A DNA stretch of 7,407 nt from an uncultured Clostridia bacterium (lineage in GTDB: Bacteria > Bacillota > Clostridia > Oscillospirales > Acutalibacteraceae), in contig CAMBQD010000045.1 of NCBI GenBank assembly GCA_945869905.1, positions 1 to 7,407 of the forward strand, read 5' to 3'. The notes beneath the pieces are model-generated. The model ran no database searches, was not told where the DNA came from, and saw nothing but the letters and a program-made list of their open reading frames with translations. Positions 1-3,866 of the stretch are shown here, piece by piece (the stretch's first letter is position 1; every line of letters begins with the position of its first letter). The position numbers and the translations under genes were made by a program.

Positions 1-467
1 ATCGCATCATCATACTTCAGTTTGATATTTTCTTTTTCAGATAAGATTTCCGATGCTAACTTTGTTAAAGCATCAAGTTCAACGCTTTCATTTAAATCTA
101 CAATTTCCTTTGGGGGCTCATATTCCAATGCACCCATACCTCTTTGACCGGTATAACAAAGTTTTTCTATTGAAGACAAACTATCTGCTTCTCTACCTTG
201 ATTCTGCAGATACCTATTAATTACAATGTTACCGAATTTATCCGGAAGGGAATCGGCAACCATACCCGGTAATCCTTTGAAGGTTTCTTCAGACAATGAT
301 GGGAATACGTAAGTTTGAATTGACAAAGGCATTTTTATTGGTGAAACCTCAATACCACTGGATATAAAATCATCATCATATTGAAAACCTATTAATCCAT
401 TTACTTGTTGATGAAGGTAACCTACAGTTGACCCCCACAATTTCACTTTGACAGTTTTTATACTCAT
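1..467 (-). CDS. hipA: HipA-type toxin kinase, N-terminal part (runs off left edge)
   Basis: The first 155 residues are visible, of a family that is usually about 400-440 residues. Translation from the ATG at 467 gives MSIKTVKVKLWG, a typical HipA N-terminal beta-strand start. It is followed by the family signature GLPGMVADSLPD (residues about 65-76) and by GQRGMGALEYEP (about 107-118), both hallmarks of the HipA N-terminal subdomain. The kinase core with its catalytic and P-loop residues lies outside the window, so activity cannot be judged. Known HipA proteins are Ser/Thr kinases; E. coli HipA phosphorylates glutamyl-tRNA synthetase, stops translation and promotes persistence until bound by HipB. 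The start is supported by an AGAGGT ribosome binding site 7 nt upstream that overlaps the TAG stop of hipB. Only 11 nt separate the two genes, so they are co-transcribed and probably translationally coupled. The target of this particular kinase is unknown. Confidence 0.9.
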   Translation of the reverse strand, partial: MSIKTVKVKLWGSTVGYLHQQVNGLIGFQYDDDFISSGIEVSPIKMPLSIQTYVFPSLSEETFKGLPGMVADSLPDKFGNIVINRYLQNQGREADSLSSIEKLCYTGQRGMGALEYEPPKEIVDLNESVELDALTKLASEILSEKENIKLKYDDA

Positions 468-478
468 AATCAATACCT

Positions 479-820
479 CTACTTATCTTCTCCCCAAACC
501 CATTTTGTAGTTTGCTTTTTACTGTTTCGTTTTGCCCTTTTTCTTACAGGCTTTTCTTCAAACAAAGATTTAAAATCAGGTTGCATTTCAGGAATCAAAA
601 TATCTAAGTTATCCAGCATATTTAGTGCAGATAGAATTTTAATGTAATTTGAAAATTTGGAATCAACTCCATTTTCTATTCTAACCTCAGTACTTGAGGA
701 AATTCCACACTTGTCTGCCAATTCTGCCTGTGTGATATTTAAAGAAATCCTGTGTTGTTTAATTCGTTGACCAATTTCTTTTAAAATAGTTTGCTCGTTC
801 TGATTACCTGTAATTATCAT
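479..820 (-). CDS. hipB: HipB-type antitoxin / HTH autorepressor
   Basis: This is a complete 113-residue protein. Residues about 13-66 form an XRE/Cro-type helix-turn-helix (IGQRIKQHR, ITQAELADKCGIS, then RIENG), the DNA-binding module of HipB antitoxins. Residues about 90-113 form a basic tail (PVRKRAKRNSKKQ) ending in KWVWGEDK. By family knowledge HipB dimers bind HipA and repress their own promoter; E. coli HipB also has a disordered C-terminus ending in Trp that is involved in Lon turnover, so the tail here may do a similar job (inference). The start at 820 is backed by an AGGTG Shine-Dalgarno 5 nt upstream. The gene lies immediately upstream of hipA, and a promoter with two candidate operators precedes it. 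It could in principle be a generic XRE regulator, but the hipA partner makes the antitoxin assignment firm. Confidence 0.9.
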   Translation of the reverse strand: MIITGNQNEQTILKEIGQRIKQHRISLNITQAELADKCGISSSTEVRIENGVDSKFSNYIKILSALNMLDNLDILIPEMQPDFKSLFEEKPVRKRAKRNSKKQTTKWVWGEDK

Positions 821-839
821 AGATACACCTCGATTTCTA

Positions 840-859
840 ACTTGTCAAATTTGCATAAT
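840..859. promoter_or_regulatory. Candidate HipB operator O2 at the transcription start
   Basis: ACTTGTCAAATTTGCATAAT matches operator O1 at 14 of 20 positions, sharing TTGTCAA (842-848 and 883-889), and is placed 41 bp from it, close to four helical turns. Its own dyad is weaker, centred on CAAATTTG (846-853). It covers the predicted transcription start of hipBA. Confidence 0.45.
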
Positions 860-860
860 T

Positions 861-889
861 AGAATAACATATAGTGATTAATTTGTCAA
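861..889 (-). promoter_or_regulatory. Promoter of hipBA
   Basis: On the minus strand a perfect -35 TTGACA (889-884) is followed, after exactly 17 bp, by a -10 TATTCT (866-861, four of six consensus positions). Transcription would start near 854, giving a leader of roughly 30 nt before the hipB ATG at 820. It is the best housekeeping-sigma promoter in the AT-rich region between the spoVAD remnant and hipB. It is overlapped by the candidate operators described separately. Confidence 0.75.
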
Positions 890-900
890 TTATGATAAAT
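881..900. promoter_or_regulatory. Candidate HipB operator O1 over the -35 box
   Basis: ATTTGTCAATTATGATAAAT is an imperfect 20-bp palindrome: half-sites ATTTGTCA and TGATAAAT match at 7 of 8 positions around a 4-bp centre. It contains the -35 hexamer of the hipBA promoter, so a bound HTH dimer would block RNA polymerase. Operators of this size and spacing are typical of HipB-type autorepressors. Assignment to HipB is inferred from position. Confidence 0.6.
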
Positions 901-1004
901 TATATTTTTGCATAAAAAACTCCGATTGTACTTTTTAATTAGTATTATATTACCACCTCCATTAAACATTGAATTTGTGTGTAGAAAAATCATATCGCCA
1001 AAAT
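901..1004. other. AT-rich intergenic stretch without a supportable gene
   Basis: This stretch lies between the hip operators and the inverted-repeat element. It carries an isolated GGAGGTGG (minus strand, 960-953) that looks like a ribosome binding site but has no ATG at suitable distance. No open frame of useful length and no remnant of the C-terminal half of spoVAD can be read here. It may be the residue of an earlier junction. Confidence 0.5.
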
Positions 1005-1033
1005 ATAAGTTATAAGCAGACATTGAGAAATGG
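1005..1033 (+). repeat. Left terminal inverted repeat
   Basis: It begins ATAAGTTATAAGCAGAC and ends GAGAAATGG. It pairs with 1228-1255 as an imperfect inverted repeat (24 of 29 positions, one gap). The outermost nine bases, ATAAGTTAT, are identical in both ends. Confidence 0.65.
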
Positions 1034-1040
1034 ATGAGAA

Positions 1041-1097
1041 TTCCGTTTTTTGCGATAATTGCTGTACATATGTACCGCTTTATCGCAAAAAACGGAA
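1041..1097. repeat. 57-bp near-perfect palindrome with 18-bp perfect arms
   Basis: TTCCGTTTTTTGCGATAA (1041-1058) is the exact complement of TTATCGCAAAAAACGGAA (1080-1097). The 21-nt centre is itself dyadic: GC/GC pairs at 1061-1062 with 1077-1078 flank a perfect 12-bp palindrome GTACATATGTAC (1064-1075). Only a 2x1 internal loop and one mismatch interrupt the whole structure. It lies inside the MITE-like element and would form a very stable cruciform or RNA hairpin. Confidence 0.9.
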
Positions 1098-1103
1098 AAC
1101 GCC

Positions 1104-1138
1104 AAAATTATTGACGGCTCGATGCCGTTAATAATTTT
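1104..1138. repeat. 15-bp stem-loop inside the element
   Basis: AAAATTATTGACGGC (1104-1118) pairs with GCCGTTAATAATTTT (1124-1138) through 15 pairs, one of them G-T, around a TCGAT loop. On the plus strand the stem ends in a run of T, so it could also act as a weak terminator for transcripts entering from the hip side. Confidence 0.65.
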
Positions 1139-1227
1139 TAATAAATCTGTTTCTTCAATCTCATCGTTAATCTTAATTGTCCTTATTGATACGAGAACAT
1201 CAAAAATTAACATCGGCATGGTTATCG

Positions 1228-1255
1228 CCATTTATCAAAGTCTGACATAACTTAT
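1228..1255 (-). repeat. Right terminal inverted repeat
   Basis: Read on the minus strand it begins ATAAGTTATGTCAGAC and ends GATAAATGG, mirroring the left end. Its outer bases provide the TAA (1254-1252) that ends the truncated spoVAD frame. Confidence 0.65.
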
Positions 1256-1890
1256 GGTCTAAGTATAGCATCTACAGGTGCCATTGCGGCTCCCATATTA
1301 TTTGCGTCGGTTATGCCAAGGTCGGTTATTGTACCGATTTGGACTGCTTTAACCTTTATGCCTTCTCCCGTCTGTTCAATCACAGCACTGCCGGCACCTG
1401 TTACCGTCCACTGGGCACTGGGCGGACGCTGACCGCCGTATTCAAGCGGAAAACGAAATTGTCTTTCCGATGAACAAAAATGGCTTGATGTGCCTGCAAC
1501 AACGCATTTTGCTCCGCCGTCCACAAGCATTGACCCTGTTGAAAGGGAAAGCGCCATGGTCGAGCAGGCTCCGTAAAGTCCTATTGACGGTATTTCCAAA
1601 TCCTTAAGCGCAAAAGCAGAGCCCATACATTGGTCAAGCAAATCTCCGCTTAAAACAAAATCCACCTCTGACGGACTTTTCTTTGCAGCAGATAAAGCCC
1701 TGATGATTGCATCATGAAGCATTGCAGACTCGGCAAGCTCGTATGATTGCTGTCCCATTGTGGTATCCTCAAAAATTGCGTCAAATTCTTCGGCAAGAGG
1801 TCCTTCACCCTCTTTTTTCCCTACTACGCCGGCGTGGCCTGTTATTATAGGAGGCACGTCAAAAAATACTGTTTTTCCTTTTATGTGCAT
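1252..1890 (-). pseudogene. spoVAD: spoVAD homologue, truncated at its C-terminus by the inverted-repeat element
   Basis: The 212-residue frame matches SpoVAD from its first residues (GKTVFFDVPPIITGHAG, then KKEGEGPL). It continues through SGDLLDQ (81-87), LYGACSTMALS (105-115, with the thiolase-fold cysteine at 109), ATSSH-like GTSSHF (133-138), ERQFRFPLEYGGQ (142-154) and DLGITDANNMGAAMAP (190-205). Full-length SpoVAD is about 340 residues; the match stops at about residue 210 and the stop codon lies inside the terminal repeat of the adjacent element. SpoVAD is a thiolase-fold protein that binds dipicolinic acid and helps load it into the forespore; the lost third includes much of the second thiolase half-domain, so the product is probably non-functional. 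spoVAC and spoVAEB, its usual operon partners, are absent from both sides. The start at 1890 has an AGGTG site 7 nt upstream, buried in the preceding hairpin. Confidence 0.85.
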
Positions 1891-1895
1891 AATAA

Positions 1896-1926
1896 AACAC
1901 CTCGGTTATATTTTAACCGAGGTGTT
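1896..1926 (-). terminator. Terminator of the GH13 gene, overlapping the spoVAD ribosome binding site
   Basis: AACACCTCGGTTA (1896-1908) and TAACCGAGGTGTT (1914-1926) form a perfect 13-bp stem with a 5-nt loop. On the minus strand it begins about 20 nt after the GH13 stop and is followed by TTTTATT, which fits an intrinsic terminator. Its 3' arm contains GAGGTG, 7 nt before the spoVAD ATG, so the same structure would hide that site in any read-through transcript. Confidence 0.8.
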
Positions 1927-1945
1927 AGTAATTATTATTTAATTT

Positions 1946-3805
1946 TTATTTTGAAAGCATTGTGTATCTGTGAGGCGGAAGAGTAATAACACCGTTTTTG
2001 CAATCGTAATCAAAATAGCAATAGGAATTATTCCAGTGGTCACCAACGATTATTTTTGTTTCGGTTTCATTATTATTTACAGCCACAAGCACACTGCCTG
2101 AGTTACTCCTTCTTTCATATGCAATGGCGGAATTTTCACAAAAAACAGGGATAAACTCACCGTCGGCAAGGGCTTTTGTACCCTTTCTGATTTGACCCAA
2201 ACGCTGATACCATTTCAGCAAATCCTTATTTTGATTTTTCCACTGCATACAGCCGCGGTTAAACGGGTCCTTCATACCCTGCATACCGATTTCATCGCCA
2301 TAATAAATTGACGGAACACCGGGTAATGTAAACTGTATAAGGCTTGCTATTTTCATCATTGAAATGCCCTTAAGGTAATCATAGGAGGACAGGCTGTTAT
2401 GCTCATACTGCCAATGCCTTCCCCTTCCCTCGCTGTCAGGACCGGCAAGGCGTGTAATTGCACGTTCGGTATCGTGAGTACCTATATGATTCATAAGCAC
2501 ATTTAAGACCTGTGGCGGATAATTTTCCACAATGCTCATAACTGCGTCAAAGAAATTTTCTCCGTGACCGAAGCGAACAAAATTTAAAACGGCATCTGCA
2601 AAGGGGTAATTCATAACCGAATCAAGCTGATTGCCCAAAAGATACCTTCTGCGCTGACCGTAGGCAAATTTGTTTGTGGCATCCTCCCAAACCTCGCCAA
2701 TAATGAGAGCGTTTTCGTTTTCCTCCTTAACTGCCCTTCGTAAATCGTCAAGAAATACATCCGGCAGTTCATCAGCAACATCAAGTCGCCATCCGCTTAC
2801 TCCGCAACGCATCCATTTGCGAAGTATACCGTCCTTGCCACAGATATATTCACGGTAATTTTTATCCTCTTCAACAACCTCCGGCAGTAATTTAATACCC
2901 CACCAGGCGTGGTAATCGTCAGGCCAGTTGATAAACTTGTACCAGCTGAAATAAGGACTTTCCTTACTGTTGTAGGCACCTAAGGTGTCATAACGGTTGT
3001 ACATATTAAAATACCTGCTGTCACAGCCTGTATGGCTGAAAACACCGTCAAGTATAACTGATATGCCGTATTTTTCCTTTGCGGTTTTGCAAAGGCTTTT
3101 TAAGTCCTCCTGTGTGCCTGCAAGGCTGTCTATTTTTTCATAATCGGCAGTATCATATCTGTGATTTGAGTGTGCCTCAAATATAGGGTTAATATATATA
3201 CAGTTAACGCCTAAATCCGCAATATAGGGCAATTTCTTTTCTATCCCCCTAAGATCACCGCCGAAATAGTCGTTATTCCAAATACCGTTCATATCCTCCT
3301 CACGCCAATAGGGCTCTTCACCCCATTTACGCATTACACGTGAGTCAGGAACATTTTCTTTTTTCTCTCCGGAATTATAGAATCTGTCGGGAAAAATCTG
3401 ATAAATAATTCCGCCCTTTATAAAATCGGGAGTTTTAAAATCCTTATCGTATACGGTTTGCTGGAACTGCTTTTCCGAGGCAGAGAAATCACCCTTTCCG
3501 CCGCCGATATTCATAATAAAGCTTTTACCCCAAGGTGTTTCAAGCTCAAAATGATAAAAATAAAGTCCTGCCGTGGTGGCGCTGAAATGCAGCTCCCAAT
3601 ACTCGTAATCATCACCGCACATACCTGCCCAAAACATATTGTAGTAAGCCGTGCACTCATTCTCGCCGTCTTTTGTAATGGCAAGCGTTGCACAGCTGCA
3701 TCTGCAATCTCTGGGAACGGTGATACGAAATTTGCACTTTTGGTCCGTTGCAAGAGCTGATATTATTGACTTGTAGCTTTTATCCCTTGAGTTAAAAATC
3801 AGCAT
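1946..3805 (-). CDS. GH13 alpha-amylase family enzyme (neopullulanase / maltogenic amylase type)
   Basis: This is a complete 619-residue glycoside hydrolase family 13 protein. Residues about 1-125 form an N-terminal beta-sandwich like those of neopullulanases and cyclomaltodextrinases. The (beta/alpha)8 barrel starts near GGIIYQIFPDRF (131-142). The conserved blocks are all present: DGVFSHTG (253-260), GWRLDVADEL with nucleophile Asp342, IGEVWEDA with acid/base Glu371, and NHIGTHDTER with the stabilising Asp445. A C-terminal beta domain follows from about 545. No signal peptide is present, so it acts in the cytoplasm, hydrolysing alpha-1,4 (possibly also alpha-1,6) bonds in maltodextrin, cyclodextrin or glycogen. 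It lies 61 nt downstream of glgP, which supports a joint role in alpha-glucan breakdown. The start is backed by a GAGGA site 5-6 nt before the ATG. Exact specificity and GH13 subfamily cannot be read from sequence alone. Confidence 0.93.
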   Translation of the reverse strand: MLIFNSRDKSYKSIISALATDQKCKFRITVPRDCRCSCATLAITKDGENECTAYYNMFWAGMCGDDYEYWELHFSATTAGLYFYHFELETPWGKSFIMNIGGGKGDFSASEKQFQQTVYDKDFKTPDFIKGGIIYQIFPDRFYNSGEKKENVPDSRVMRKWGEEPYWREEDMNGIWNNDYFGGDLRGIEKKLPYIADLGVNCIYINPIFEAHSNHRYDTADYEKIDSLAGTQEDLKSLCKTAKEKYGISVILDGVFSHTGCDSRYFNMYNRYDTLGAYNSKESPYFSWYKFINWPDDYHAWWGIKLLPEVVEEDKNYREYICGKDGILRKWMRCGVSGWRLDVADELPDVFLDDLRRAVKEENENALIIGEVWEDATNKFAYGQRRRYLLGNQLDSVMNYPFADAVLNFVRFGHGENFFDAVMSIVENYPPQVLNVLMNHIGTHDTERAITRLAGPDSEGRGRHWQYEHNSLSSYDYLKGISMMKIASLIQFTLPGVPSIYYGDEIGMQGMKDPFNRGCMQWKNQNKDLLKWYQRLGQIRKGTKALADGEFIPVFCENSAIAYERRSNSGSVLVAVNNNETETKIIVGDHWNNSYCYFDYDCKNGVITLPPHRYTMLSK

Positions 3806-3825
3806 AGTATCCTCAATACACCAAA

Positions 3826-3854
3826 AGACACGGCGAAAAAATCAAACCGTGTCT
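3826..3854 (-). terminator. Hairpin between glgP and the GH13 gene, probable leaky terminator
   Basis: AGACACGG (3826-3833) pairs perfectly with CCGTGTCT (3847-3854) across a 13-nt loop. On the minus strand the 3' arm runs into TTTT and then GG, so the T tract is short. It lies right after the glgP stop and about 12 nt before the GH13 ribosome binding site. No separate promoter for the GH13 gene is evident, which suggests partial termination or mRNA 3'-end protection that sets the ratio of the two enzymes. Confidence 0.6.
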
Positions 3855-3866
3855 GTTGATATTATT

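Larger units (their letters stand above)
1005..1255. mobile_element. MITE-like element with terminal inverted repeats
   Basis: The left end (1005-1033) and right end (1228-1255) are inverted copies of each other: CCATTT.TCAA.GTCTG...ATAACTTAT in the right end matches the complement of the left end at 24 of 29 aligned positions with one gap. The roughly 251 bp between them hold two strong stem-loops (1041-1097 and 1104-1138) and no credible transposase gene. The only open frame (1231-1010, minus) has no ribosome binding site and runs through the big palindrome. The right end coincides with the point where homology to SpoVAD stops, as expected for an insertion. Size, terminal repeats and lack of a transposase fit a miniature inverted-repeat element mobilised in trans. 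A clear target-site duplication is not visible; at most an AT dinucleotide flanks 1007-1253. The parent insertion-sequence family is not recognised. Confidence 0.6.

Noticed and set aside
888..971. 27-residue minus-strand frame beginning MFNGGGN between the element and hipB
   Set aside because: It is too short, has no Shine-Dalgarno before its ATG, and overlaps the hip operator and -35 box.
1010..1231. 73-residue minus-strand open frame
   Set aside because: It has no ribosome binding site, runs through the 57-bp palindrome and both stem-loops, starts and ends in or near the terminal repeats, and resembles no family I know. It is treated as non-coding interior of the element.
1059..1250. 63-residue plus-strand open frame
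   Set aside because: It starts inside the palindrome, lacks a ribosome binding site and overlaps the same structured element. There is no recognisable protein motif.
1005..1255. Integron attC site or CRISPR unit as an explanation of the inverted repeats
   Set aside because: The GTTRRRY/RYYYAAC core motifs of attC are not present and there are no evenly spaced direct repeats with unique spacers.
990..1270. Target-site duplication flanking the inverted-repeat element
   Set aside because: Beyond the paired ends the flanks (CGCCAAAAT on the left, GGTCTAAGT on the right) do not match. Only an AT dinucleotide can be proposed and it is not informative.
3458..3760. Opposite-strand frames of about 60-100 residues inside the GH13 gene and glgP
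   Set aside because: They are shadows of conserved coding regions on the minus strand, with low-complexity or nonsensical translations and no start signals.
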